A DNA stretch of 64,000 bases from JASJAR01 sp038530285 (GTDB lineage: Bacteria > Pseudomonadota > Alphaproteobacteria > Rhodobacterales > Rhodobacteraceae). The stretch lies in assembly GCA_038530285.1 (NCBI GenBank), contig JBCBCY010000001.1:222242-286241 (forward strand), given 5' to 3'. Below the pieces are notes generated by a model, which ran no database searches, was not told the DNA's origin, and saw only the letters and a program-made list of their open reading frames with translations. Within the stretch, counting starts at the first letter, position 1, and each line of letters begins with the position of its first letter. Shown in pieces: positions 1-7,809 of the stretch. The translations under genes and the position numbers were made by a program.

Positions 1-249
1 CCGCCTTACCAAAGATGTAACAGGCGCACCGTCGATGCGGCGTAGAGAGCGCGCCAGAGCGGAGAAAAGCGCGCGCAGGCGGGTTTGGCAAGAAGTCAGC
101 GGCTCAAAACGCCTGCCCCGTGACCAAATGCCCGTTTTTATGGCATGACCGGTGGGGCTTGCGGCCTCGTTTGTGTCCATTCCCGGTCGCATTTCGGCAG
201 CATTTTCGGACTACGCTTTTGGGCGACATTCCGAAGAAAAGGCCTTTCC
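1..249. other. Left edge without a supported gene
   Basis: No reading frame here has both a start with a ribosome binding site and recognisable protein content. A short open stretch runs leftwards off the window on the minus strand from about position 100, but its identity cannot be judged. The last 100 bases are the upstream region of the secreted repeat protein that begins at 250; I see no clear promoter hexamers in it. Confidence 0.5.
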
Positions 250-723
250 ATGACCCTGACCCTGTCCGTAGCCGCTGTTTTGGCCAGCCTGTTTGGTGGC
301 CCGCCAGCCGCGCCCGACCTTCAAACCATTGACCCAATTCTGACCGCCGATGGAGAGGTGAGCTTTGGCGACGATGGCGGCGAATATCCCGACGATGGCG
401 AATGCGACGATCCGCGTTTTGTCGGCGAAGGCATGGCCAATACGGTTGAAAACGTGAACATCGGCGGCGATGCAACCGATTGTGCATCCCATTACAATCG
501 CGGCAATATCCGTTTGGCGAATACGCAAGCTGATTTCAGCCCGTCGATGTGTGCCGCGATCAGCTTTGGCAACGATTCATCCGAATATGCCCGCGACCGC
601 GAATGCGATGATCCGCGCTTTGCGGGGCCCGGCACTGACGACATCCTGTCGATCAATGATCTGCGCGCGGATGCCACCGATTGCCAACGCCTGTGCGAAA
701 GCGGCGCGATCTGGCTCAAGTAG
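250..723 (+). CDS. Secreted protein with two ECDDPRF repeats
   Basis: Protein of 157 residues that I do not recognise by name. Residues 1-21 are a short hydrophobic stretch ending in Ala/Pro, consistent with an export signal. The mature part is two copies of a roughly 54-residue unit (about 36-89 and 103-156). Each has SFG-[DN]-D, then ECDDPRF, then DATDC, then G-[NA]-I-x-L. Each unit therefore has two conserved cysteines among many acidic residues, which suggests a disulfide-stabilised, perhaps calcium-binding, extracellular module (inference). An ATG 105 bases upstream is in frame, but the start at 250 puts the hydrophobic segment at the N-terminus. The end overlaps the convergent SRPBCC gene by 8 bases. 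Confidence 0.7.
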   Translation: MTLTLSVAAVLASLFGGPPAAPDLQTIDPILTADGEVSFGDDGGEYPDDGECDDPRFVGEGMANTVENVNIGGDATDCASHYNRGNIRLANTQADFSPSMCAAISFGNDSSEYARDRECDDPRFAGPGTDDILSINDLRADATDCQRLCESGAIWLK

Positions 724-1192
724 CTTCAAGTTCTGCGGCCAGATCTCCAAGCTGGGCGAAGGTTGTCGCCCAGCCATCTTCGAACCCCATTTGAAGATGC
801 TGCGCACGCTGGGCGGCTGAGACATGCATGACATGGGCACGGTAGAGCGTGCCTCCGTCTTGGGGCGTGAGCGTGACATCCACTGTCATGAACCCGCTTT
901 CGAGGGGGCGAAACCCGGGTGCCAGTGCGTCGGTATAGACGAACCGCTTGGGGTGATCGGCAACCAGAAAACAGCCCTCCAGCGGCATCTGTGTCCCATC
1001 TGGCAGCTTCATCACCGTAAAAGACCGCCCACCGGGTTCAAGCACCTGTTCGCAGTCGATGACCTTGACCGTGGGCGGGGTGAACCATTGCTTGAACAGC
1101 TCCGGTTCGGCCCAGCAACGCCAGATGGTCTCAGGTCGCGCGCGGATCAATCGCTCCATCGTCAGATCGGTTTTGGGGTTGACCTCAGGCAT
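716..1192 (-). CDS. SRPBCC (AHSA1-type) domain protein
   Basis: A 158-residue protein with the START-like helix-grip fold of the AHSA1/SRPBCC group. The N-terminus (ERLIRARPETIWRCWAEPE) and the WFTPP segment are characteristic, as is the C-terminal GFEDGWATTFAQL helix. These proteins bind hydrophobic ligands in a deep cavity; no enzymatic residues can be read from sequence. It is the third gene of an operon with an ArsR regulator and a second SRPBCC gene, whose stop it overlaps by 8 bases. ArsR-SRPBCC operons are common in Proteobacteria, and the regulator probably controls these genes. The ligand is unknown. Confidence 0.85.
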   Translation of the reverse strand: MPEVNPKTDLTMERLIRARPETIWRCWAEPELFKQWFTPPTVKVIDCEQVLEPGGRSFTVMKLPDGTQMPLEGCFLVADHPKRFVYTDALAPGFRPLESGFMTVDVTLTPQDGGTLYRAHVMHVSAAQRAQHLQMGFEDGWATTFAQLGDLAAELEAT

Positions 1193-1646
1193 CGGACATC
1201 AGGCGTTTGACCAGGGCGTCAAGGTTCGCCAGCCCGCCCATCCAGCCGTGTTCGATTTCGTCGAACGCCTCGGGTCCCGTGAAGGACGACACTGCGACGG
1301 CCACCTGCAACCGGCTGCCGGTGCCCTCGGGCGTCACCGAATAGGTGACAAGCGAGGTGAAGATCCGGTCGTCGCCGACAAACAATGTCTCGGTGAATAC
1401 CGCCAGGTCTGGGGCGGCCAACCGATACCAGCGGGTTTCGACCAGAAAGTCTGGCGCCTCGGCCGGTCCGCAGCGGTGGCGTTCGCGGCCCCCTTCGCGG
1501 GTGTCTGCGTTTTCCATTGTCAGAACCATGCCTTCTTCGGGCGCGCCCCAGGTTTCACGGTGTTCGGGTTCGGTCAGCACGGGCCAAAGCCGGTCGGGGT
1601 CCAGGGGCAGGTCGCGGGTGAAGTCCAGCGTTTTGGTGGGGGTCAT
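1185..1646 (-). CDS. SRPBCC (AHSA1-type) domain protein
   Basis: A 153-residue protein of the same family as its downstream neighbour, but a diverged paralog rather than a recent copy. Family signs are the LPLDPDRLWPVLTEPEHRETW start and the C-terminal FDEIEHGWMGGLANLDALV helix. It starts four bases after the ArsR stop codon, so the two are almost certainly co-transcribed and coupled. Two SRPBCC proteins under one regulator could bind related ligands or form a heterodimer; that is inference. Confidence 0.85.
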   Translation of the reverse strand: MTPTKTLDFTRDLPLDPDRLWPVLTEPEHRETWGAPEEGMVLTMENADTREGGRERHRCGPAEAPDFLVETRWYRLAAPDLAVFTETLFVGDDRIFTSLVTYSVTPEGTGSRLQVAVAVSSFTGPEAFDEIEHGWMGGLANLDALVKRLMSDA

Positions 1647-1650
1647 GGGT

Positions 1651-1977
1651 CTATCCTTCCTTTGAAATCCGTTCGGCTAATCCGCTCAGCCGGTCCAGGC
1701 GGCCTTCCCAGATGCCGCGCTGGCGGCCCAGCCAATCTTCGGCGGCTTTGAGCGGTGCGGCTTCGATATGCACCGTGCGCACGCGGCCGGCCTTTTCGCT
1801 GCGCACCAGCCCCGCAGCTTCGAGCTTTTTGAGGTGTTTCAGAAACGTCGGCAGCGCCATGTCATGGGGGGCGGCCAGTTCGGACACCGGCGCCGGGCCC
1901 GCCGTCAGCCGTTCGATCACGGCCCGGCGGGTGGGGTCGGCAAGTGCTGCGAAGAAGTCATTCAATTGGTTATCCAT
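1651..1977 (-). CDS. ArsR-family winged-helix regulator
   Basis: Protein of 108 residues starting at MDNQLNDFFAALADPTRRAV, the usual N-terminus of ArsR/SdpR-like regulators that lack metal-binding cysteines. The helix-turn-helix spans roughly residues 30-60, with recognition helix LPTFLKHLKKLEAAGLV. An upstream in-frame start would add 12 residues unlike the family, so I use 1977. It leads an operon with two SRPBCC genes. Two palindromes centred on CATATG lie at its start codon and 49 bp upstream, which points to autorepression. Confidence 0.88.
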   Translation of the reverse strand: MDNQLNDFFAALADPTRRAVIERLTAGPAPVSELAAPHDMALPTFLKHLKKLEAAGLVRSEKAGRVRTVHIEAAPLKAAEDWLGRQRGIWEGRLDRLSGLAERISKEG

Positions 1978-2033
1978 ATGGCTAAGTAATGACGATTCGG
2001 GCGCCCAGGTCAAGACACTTAGTCATATGGCTA
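1971..2033. promoter_or_regulatory. Two CATATG palindromes upstream of arsR-type gene
   Basis: TATCCATATGGCTA (1971-1984) overlaps the ArsR start codon and TAGTCATATGGCTA (2020-2033) lies 49 bp away centre to centre. Both are near-perfect palindromes around CATATG with flanking TA...CTA, and they share the ten bases CATATGGCTA. Position and symmetry fit operators for the adjacent ArsR-family repressor. The binding assignment is inference. Confidence 0.55.
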
Positions 2034-2037
2034 TGTT

Positions 2038-2250
2038 TTAGTCGCCCTCGGGCATGGCTTCCAAAAGATCACCAGGCTGGCAATCCAGCTCGGCGCAGAT
2101 CTTGGCCAGGGTTTCAAACCGCACGCCCTTCACCCGGCCCGCCCGCAGAAGGCTCAGGTTCTGCTCGGAGATCCCGATCCTTTCGGCCAGCGCCTTGCCG
2201 GTCATCTTCCGGTGCGCCAGCATCACATCCAGCCTGACCACGATCTCCAT
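2038..2250 (-). CDS. Small XRE/Cro-type DNA-binding protein
   Basis: A 70-residue single-domain regulator of the YozG/Cro-C1 type that commonly sits next to DUF2975 membrane proteins. It starts MEIVVRLDVMLAHRKMTGKA, and the helix-turn-helix is LAERIGISEQNLSLLRAGRV. Its ATG shares one base with the stop of the DUF2975 gene upstream (TGATG), so the two are translationally coupled. The pair probably forms a regulatory unit in which the membrane protein influences the DNA-binding protein; the signal is unknown. Confidence 0.85.
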   Translation of the reverse strand: MEIVVRLDVMLAHRKMTGKALAERIGISEQNLSLLRAGRVKGVRFETLAKICAELDCQPGDLLEAMPEGD

Positions 2251-2780
2251 CACACGAAGCTTTCGTTTTCGGCTTTCATGCCGATCGCGATCTTCAGGAC
2301 CCAGCCGATCATGCAAAAGCCCAGGCCACACAGTGCCAGGCTGATGTCGCCGTTGTCGATGTAAAGCGCGACCTCACGCTGGCCGACGGAATTGTGCATC
2401 GTGAGGATAGCGGTGTTCGTGGCGCCCACCAGCGTATCGGCAAGCATGGCCGCCACGATCAGCACCCCAAGCCGCATGATCCAGCGAAACGCGTCTTCAC
2501 TGAAATAGGCGCCGCGCCGATAGATATTCAGCACCTTGAGCGCGGCCAGAAGCGACAAAAGCCCGCCGACGATGGTCGTCATCCAGACCGCGAAGTACAA
2601 ACCCCGGGTCCACATGGGAATGACCTCAGCATCGACAAAGGCCAGGGACACCCATTGGTCAGGGTCGCCAAAGGCAAAGGGCACAAGCCACCAAAGGATC
2701 GAAAGCGGCATGTAAATGGTATAGGCCACAGTCAGAAGCATGATGATCGTGGCCATGCGCGTGACGCGTCGGTCTTTCAT
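2250..2780 (-). CDS. DUF2975 integral membrane protein
   Basis: A 176-residue protein with four predicted membrane helices (near residues 10-35, 55-85, 100-125 and 145-165), matching the DUF2975 family. The start at 2780 (MKDRRVTRMATI) has GGGAG six bases upstream. An earlier in-frame ATG at 2810 lies inside a palindromic box and is less likely. It is coupled to the downstream XRE regulator. Its promoter region carries a 23-bp box that recurs almost unchanged upstream of the lipoprotein gene at the right end of the window. Confidence 0.8.
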   Translation of the reverse strand: MKDRRVTRMATIIMLLTVAYTIYMPLSILWWLVPFAFGDPDQWVSLAFVDAEVIPMWTRGLYFAVWMTTIVGGLLSLLAALKVLNIYRRGAYFSEDAFRWIMRLGVLIVAAMLADTLVGATNTAILTMHNSVGQREVALYIDNGDISLALCGLGFCMIGWVLKIAIGMKAENESFV

Positions 2781-2791
2781 GTTTGGCTCCC

Positions 2792-2814
2792 AAGAATCAA
2801 TGTAAAACATTAAT
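2792..2814. promoter_or_regulatory. Palindromic box, copy 1 (AATGTnnnACATT)
   Basis: The box AATCAATGTNNAACATTAAT, preceded by AAG, lies just upstream of the DUF2975 ribosome binding site. It matches the box at 63938-63960 at 21 of 23 positions and has the same orientation and nearly the same distance to the downstream gene. The AATGT/ACATT symmetry and AT-richness suggest an operator overlapping a promoter. The neighbouring XRE protein is the first candidate to bind it (inference). Confidence 0.5.
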
Positions 2815-2891
2815 CATACGTCGCAACGCGCCGCAAGCACCTTCGTCGAGCGGGGCTTTTCCTTGGCGGCTGTGGGCCATAGGGTCGCCCT

Positions 2892-5800
2892 ATGACACGC
2901 CCCCGATTCATTCATCTTCGCACCCATTCTGAGTATTCCCTGCTGGAAGGGGCGCTGCGGCTGAAAAAGCTGCCGGGGCTGTGCGCGGCCCATGACATGC
3001 CCGCCGTGGCGCTGACGGACACGAATAACATGTTCGCCGCGCTGGAGTTCTCGGTCGGTTGTCTCGAGGCGGGCATTCAGCCCATCGTGGGGTGCCAGGT
3101 CGATCTGGCGTTCGATCCCGCCCAGCCCGGAGCCAATCCCAACCGCCCCGCGCCCCTGGTCCTGCTGGCCCAGAACCGGGCGGGCTATGAAAACCTGATG
3201 GCGTTGAATTCAGCGCTGTACCTGGGCAAGGGGACCGCTCAGGTCGAGGTCTCGGTTGAGGATCTGACCGCCCGTGCGAACGGTCTCATCTGCCTTACGG
3301 GTGGGCCCGATGGCCCCCTTGGGCGGCTTGTCCAGGACGGCAAGACCGGTCCTGCGGGTGCCTTGCTGGACGCGCTTGCGGCGGCGTTTGAAAACCGGCT
3401 TTACGTCGAATTGCAGCGCCATCCGCGCGAAGATGCCTCGCCCATGGAGGCCGAACGCCTGACCGAGGCATGGTTTCTGCGCGAAGCTTACGCCAAGGCC
3501 CTGCCGCTGGTGGCCACCAATGATGTCTATTTCCCAAAGTCTGAGATGTATGAGGCCCATGATGCGCTGATCTGCATCGCCGAAGGGGCCTATGTCGACC
3601 AACAGGCGCCGCGGCGTCGCCTGACCACGCAGCATTACTTCAAAAGCCCCGCCGAGATGGCCGCGTTGTTCGCCGACCTGCCTGAGGCCCTTGAAAATAC
3701 GGTAGAAATCGCGCGGCGATGCGCCTTTGGCGTCGCCCGCCACGACCCGATCCTGCCGAAATTTGCCGACAATGAGATCGAAGAATTGCGCAAACAAGCC
3801 CGCGAGGGGTTGGAGGCGCGCCTTGCGGTGATCGACCCTGCGGCGCCGCGTGAAGACTACGACAAACGGCTCGAATTCGAGCTTGATATCATCGAAGGCA
3901 TGGGTTTCCCGGGCTATTTCCTGATTGTCGCCGATTTCATCAAATGGGCGAAAGATCAGGATATTCCCGTGGGCCCGGGCCGGGGGTCGGGCGCGGGATC
4001 ACTGGTGGCCTATGCGCTTACGATCACCGACCTTGACCCGTTGCGCTACGGGCTGCTGTTTGAGCGGTTTTTGAACCCCGAACGCGTCTCGATGCCCGAT
4101 TTCGATATCGATTTCTGCATGGATCGGCGCGAAGAGGTCATCCAATACGTTCAGGAAAAATACGGCCGCGACAAGGTTGGCCAGATCATCACTTTCGGTG
4201 CCTTGCTGTCCAAGGCCGCCGTGCGCGACATCGGCCGCGTTCTGCAAATGCCCTATGGTCAGGTCGACCGGTTGTCGAAGCTTATTCCGGTCGAAGGCGT
4301 CAAACCTGTGTCCATCGAAAAGGCGCTGGCCGATGAGCCGCGCCTGCGCGAAGAAGCCAAGGCCGAAGAGGTCGTCGACCGGCTGCTGACCTATGGCCAG
4401 CAGGTCGAAGGGTTGCTCAGGAATGCCTCGACCCATGCCGCCGGTGTGGTGATTGGCGACCGTCCGCTCGATAAACTTGTGCCGCTTTATCAGGACCCGC
4501 GGTCGGACATGCCCGCCACCCAGTTTAATATGAAGTGGGTCGAACAGGCGGGCCTGGTGAAGTTCGACTTTCTGGGCCTAAAGACGCTGACAGTGATCCA
4601 GAACGCGCTGGATCTGTTGAAACTGCGCGGGGTCGAGGTGGATATCGACCGGATCCCGCTGGATGACCCGGCCACGTATGAACTCTACTCCGCCGCCAAA
4701 ACCGTCGCGGTGTTCCAGGTGGAAAGCTCGGGCATGATGGATGCGCTGGTGCGGATGAAACCCACCTGCATCGAAGATATCGTGGCCCTTGTGGCGCTGT
4801 ATCGCCCCGGCCCGATGGAGAACATTCCGAAGTATTGCGACGTCAAGAATGCGCGTGCCGAACGCGAGAGCATCCATCCGCTGATTGACGGGATCCTGGA
4901 TGAGACCCAAGGCATCATCGTTTATCAGGAACAGGTGATGGAGATTGCCCGTAAGATGGCCGGCTACTCTCTTGGGGGGGCTGACCTTCTGCGCCGCGCG
5001 ATGGGTAAGAAAATCCAGGCCGCGATGGATGCTGAACGTCCGAAATTTCTGGCCGGTGCTGCCGAAAACGGGGTCGACAAATCGAAAGCGTTGGAGGTTT
5101 GGAACCTTCTGGATAAGTTCGCCAATTACGGCTTCAACAAATCCCATGCAGCGGCCTACGCCGTTGTCAGTTACCAGACCGCCTGGCTGAAAGCGAACCA
5201 CCCGGTCGAGTTCATGGCCGGGGTGATGAACTGCGATCTGCATTTGACCGATAAGCTGGCGGTCTATGCCGAGGAATTGCGCCGGGGCCTTGAGATTGAG
5301 ATCGTGCCACCTTGCGTGAACCGGTCGGAGGCAACCTTCAGCGTGGCCGACGGCAAGGTCGTCTATGCGCTGGGGGCGCTGAAAAACGTCGGCGTCGAAG
5401 CGATGCGGGTTTTGACCGAGGCCCGAGGGAGCAAGGCGTTCGCGACCGTGTTCGATCTGGCCCGCCGGGTGGATCTGCGCCGCATCGGCAAGCGCCCGCT
5501 GGAGATGCTGGCGCGGGCGGGGGCTTTTGATCAGCTCGACCCGAACCGGCACCGGATCTTTGCGTCGCTCGATGCGCTGACCGCTTATTCGGCGGCCATC
5601 CATGACCAACGCGCCAGCGCGCAGGTGTCGCTTTTCGGTGAAGCGGGTGAGGATCTGCCAGAGCCGCGCCTGTCAGCGGTCGAAGACTGGCTGGCGTCGG
5701 ACCGGTTGGAAGCCGAACACCTGGCCGTCGGTTTCTATCTGTCGGGTCATCCGCTCGATGATTACCTTGCGCCTTTGAAACGGAAAGGCTGCACAACGCT

Positions 5801-6344
5801 GGCAGAGCTGCGCGACAAGGCCGAACGCGACGGTGGGGCCGTGGGCCGTGTGGGCGTGATGGTCTCGGGCCTGCAAGACCGCAAATCGGGGCGTGGCACC
5901 CGGTTTTTCAGGATGAACATTTCCGACCCCACCATGACGGTGTCGGGTATGGCGCTGTTTCCTGAAGATTTCGAGACGTCTCGCAAAGCGCTTGAAGTTG
6001 GCCCGCGCGTGGTCATGACGCTGGAAGCCCGTTTCAACGACGGTGGGTTTGACCCCGTGGCCCGGTCGGTCACGCACCTGGACGGCGTGGTGGCTGAGGT
6101 GGGAGGCATGTCGGTGCGGGTTTTCATCGACGCGCCCGAAGGTGCGATTTCCGTCAAAGGGTTGATGGAGCGTTACCGCGAGGACAGCGCAGTGAAAGGT
6201 CGCGGCGAATTGCGCATCGCCCCTTTGGGTGTGCCCGTGGGCGAGTTCGATATCGAGCTGGGTGACGGCTGGCCGATGACGCCCGAGATCAAGTCAGCCC
6301 TGAAATCCCTGCCCGGTGTGGCCGCGGTGGAAGATGTCATTTGA
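2892..6344 (+). CDS. dnaE: DNA polymerase III alpha subunit
   Basis: The replicative polymerase catalytic subunit, 1150 residues, close to the usual DnaE1 length. The N-terminus (FIHLRTHSEYSLLEGALR) is the PHP domain. The polymerase active site is visible as MPDFDIDFCMDRREE near residue 400, followed by the thumb and fingers with ALYRPGPMENIP and the FNKSHAAAYA motif near 750. The C-terminal part has an OB-fold region with VMVSGLQDRKSG. The protein acts in the Pol III holoenzyme with DnaN, DnaQ and the clamp loader. It is a single-gene unit followed by a strong hairpin. Confidence 0.97.
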   Translation: MTRPRFIHLRTHSEYSLLEGALRLKKLPGLCAAHDMPAVALTDTNNMFAALEFSVGCLEAGIQPIVGCQVDLAFDPAQPGANPNRPAPLVLLAQNRAGYENLMALNSALYLGKGTAQVEVSVEDLTARANGLICLTGGPDGPLGRLVQDGKTGPAGALLDALAAAFENRLYVELQRHPREDASPMEAERLTEAWFLREAYAKALPLVATNDVYFPKSEMYEAHDALICIAEGAYVDQQAPRRRLTTQHYFKSPAEMAALFADLPEALENTVEIARRCAFGVARHDPILPKFADNEIEELRKQAREGLEARLAVIDPAAPREDYDKRLEFELDIIEGMGFPGYFLIVADFIKWAKDQDIPVGPGRGSGAGSLVAYALTITDLDPLRYGLLFERFLNPERVSMPDFDIDFCMDRREEVIQYVQEKYGRDKVGQIITFGALLSKAAVRDIGRVLQMPYGQVDRLSKLIPVEGVKPVSIEKALADEPRLREEAKAEEVVDRLLTYGQQVEGLLRNASTHAAGVVIGDRPLDKLVPLYQDPRSDMPATQFNMKWVEQAGLVKFDFLGLKTLTVIQNALDLLKLRGVEVDIDRIPLDDPATYELYSAAKTVAVFQVESSGMMDALVRMKPTCIEDIVALVALYRPGPMENIPKYCDVKNARAERESIHPLIDGILDETQGIIVYQEQVMEIARKMAGYSLGGADLLRRAMGKKIQAAMDAERPKFLAGAAENGVDKSKALEVWNLLDKFANYGFNKSHAAAYAVVSYQTAWLKANHPVEFMAGVMNCDLHLTDKLAVYAEELRRGLEIEIVPPCVNRSEATFSVADGKVVYALGALKNVGVEAMRVLTEARGSKAFATVFDLARRVDLRRIGKRPLEMLARAGAFDQLDPNRHRIFASLDALTAYSAAIHDQRASAQVSLFGEAGEDLPEPRLSAVEDWLASDRLEAEHLAVGFYLSGHPLDDYLAPLKRKGCTTLAELRDKAERDGGAVGRVGVMVSGLQDRKSGRGTRFFRMNISDPTMTVSGMALFPEDFETSRKALEVGPRVVMTLEARFNDGGFDPVARSVTHLDGVVAEVGGMSVRVFIDAPEGAISVKGLMERYREDSAVKGRGELRIAPLGVPVGEFDIELGDGWPMTPEIKSALKSLPGVAAVEDVI

Positions 6345-6351
6345 CAAGGGT

Positions 6352-6401
6352 GCGAGGGGCGCTGCCCCTCGCGCTCCCCGGAGTATTTTTGCCAGGATGA
6401 A
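6352..6401 (+). repeat. Dispersed intergenic repeat with hairpin, copy 1
   Basis: A perfect 9-bp stem with three-base loop (GCGAGGGGC-gct-GCCCCTCGC, 6352-6372) is followed by the repeat core GAGTATTTTTGCCAGGATGA (6381-6400). It lies between the convergent ends of dnaE and the AbrB-type gene and may act as a transcription terminator. The core recurs exactly, inverted, inside nrdJ, and imperfectly at five other places in this window. Confidence 0.75.
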
Positions 6402-6413
6402 CGCCAAAGCGCG

Positions 6414-7505
6414 TTAGGGTGACGAGGGCGGCCCAATCATCCGGCGCCTGAGAAACCGCAGCACATAGACTGCCAGCATGATCCGCGCAACATGGTGAAC
6501 GGACACGAAGATAACACTGGTTTCCAAAGACACCGCGACAAGCGTCATCTCGGCCAAACCACCCGGCGCGAACGCCAGGTAGACCGCTTCCCAGCGCAGG
6601 CCCAACAGCGGTGTCAGGACGGCTGTGATCACGCCAGCTAGGACCAGGACCGCCGCCGCCGTGACAAGAGCCACCCGACCAGCGGTCCACAACACATCCG
6701 CCGAGCGCCCCAGAAACCGGATGCCCAGGGTGACACCGATGATCAATTGCACGATTGCGACCATCCAGAAGGGCACAGCCCCGGTCACCCAGCCCAGAAG
6801 GTGCAGCGCGCCGGACGACAGGATCGGGCCGGTGATGATTGCAGCCGGCAGGTTCATCGCCCGGCCGGCCACCACGCCGACGACCGCTGCGGCGGCCATA
6901 AGCCCCCATTCCCCCGGGCTGAGCGTGCCCGAGCCGATCATCACACCGGCCGCCGAGCCAACAGCCGCGCCCTGAAGGATCGACAGCCCCACCGGGACCA
7001 GAACGATCGCCAGTGCGAGACGCAGAAACTGCAGCACCGCAAGCATGGCCGGGTCTGCGCCGTCTTCTTCGCCCAGCATGATCGCCTCAATGAAGCCGCC
7101 TGGCGCTGTGCCGTAAAACGCCGTCGGTCCGTCAAGCCCGCCCAACCGCGTGGCGGCCCAAAACCCCATGATATGGGCGAGCGGCACATAGATTAGCAGG
7201 GCCAGAAGGCTCGGCCACCAGTCAAGGGCCGCGACCAGTACATCGGGTGAAAACGCGCTGCCAATCGACAGACCAATGACGGGGACAAAGAAATTCCGCG
7301 TCCAGATCGGGTAGGACGGGGTGATCCGGAACGGCCTGGCGCCCGACAATGCCAGCGCAGCCACGGCAAAAAGCGCCCCCAGCATCCACGGCAGCGGCGC
7401 CCCGATAAAGGTGGCAATCGCGCCGCCTGCGGCCCCCGTGACCAGCACCAAAGCAGCACCGGGAAGCTCAATGTCGCGCAGTTTTTGGACGAAGCTGTCT
7501 ACCAA
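6414..7505 (-). CDS. AbrB-type membrane protein (ammonia monooxygenase-like annotation)
   Basis: A 363-residue hydrophobic protein of the family often labelled AbrB family transcriptional regulator or ammonia monooxygenase. It is in fact an integral membrane protein with two repeats of about five helices. Visible features are the GAPLPWMLGAL motif near residue 35 and the related MNLPAAIITGPILSSGALHL near 215, the family's internal duplication. A transport or membrane-sensing role is likely; the substrate is unknown. The start is TTG at 7505, overlapping the slyX stop by 7 bases, which indicates translational coupling. The convergent neighbour is dnaE. Confidence 0.8.
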   Translation of the reverse strand: MVDSFVQKLRDIELPGAALVLVTGAAGGAIATFIGAPLPWMLGALFAVAALALSGARPFRITPSYPIWTRNFFVPVIGLSIGSAFSPDVLVAALDWWPSLLALLIYVPLAHIMGFWAATRLGGLDGPTAFYGTAPGGFIEAIMLGEEDGADPAMLAVLQFLRLALAIVLVPVGLSILQGAAVGSAAGVMIGSGTLSPGEWGLMAAAAVVGVVAGRAMNLPAAIITGPILSSGALHLLGWVTGAVPFWMVAIVQLIIGVTLGIRFLGRSADVLWTAGRVALVTAAAVLVLAGVITAVLTPLLGLRWEAVYLAFAPGGLAEMTLVAVSLETSVIFVSVHHVARIMLAVYVLRFLRRRMIGPPSSP

Positions 7506-7702
7506 TGGGGCGGGCGCTGATCGGCCAGCGGGATCGTGCCGCCAGCGTCCAACTCACGTTCGGCGGCGGCGTTCAGCAGCTTTGCGATCCGACGCTCGGC
7601 CGTATTCAACGCCTTTGCCTGGCGCGCGACCTCGTCAGACAGGTCATCCACCATCCGTTCCAGATGCGCGATCTTGGTCTCTAAGTCGGCTGTGTCATTC
7701 AT
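7499..7702 (-). CDS. slyX: SlyX family protein
   Basis: A 67-residue protein matching SlyX: a single amphipathic coiled coil (DLETKIAHLERMVDDLSDEV...) followed by the hallmark C-terminal tail PLADQRPPHW. SlyX is conserved in Proteobacteria but its molecular function is not established. Its stop overlaps the TTG start of the membrane protein gene, with which it is co-transcribed. Confidence 0.9.
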   Translation of the reverse strand: MNDTADLETKIAHLERMVDDLSDEVARQAKALNTAERRIAKLLNAAAERELDAGGTIPLADQRPPHW

Positions 7703-7809
7703 GGTGCTGGCCTAGCATTCGCGCGCGCAATGGGGAAGGCGGCCCGGCTTGCCCCACCCGTGCCCCTGCGTTAGACCCCGCGCGACCCTTATAGGCAGGC
7801 AGCCCGGCC

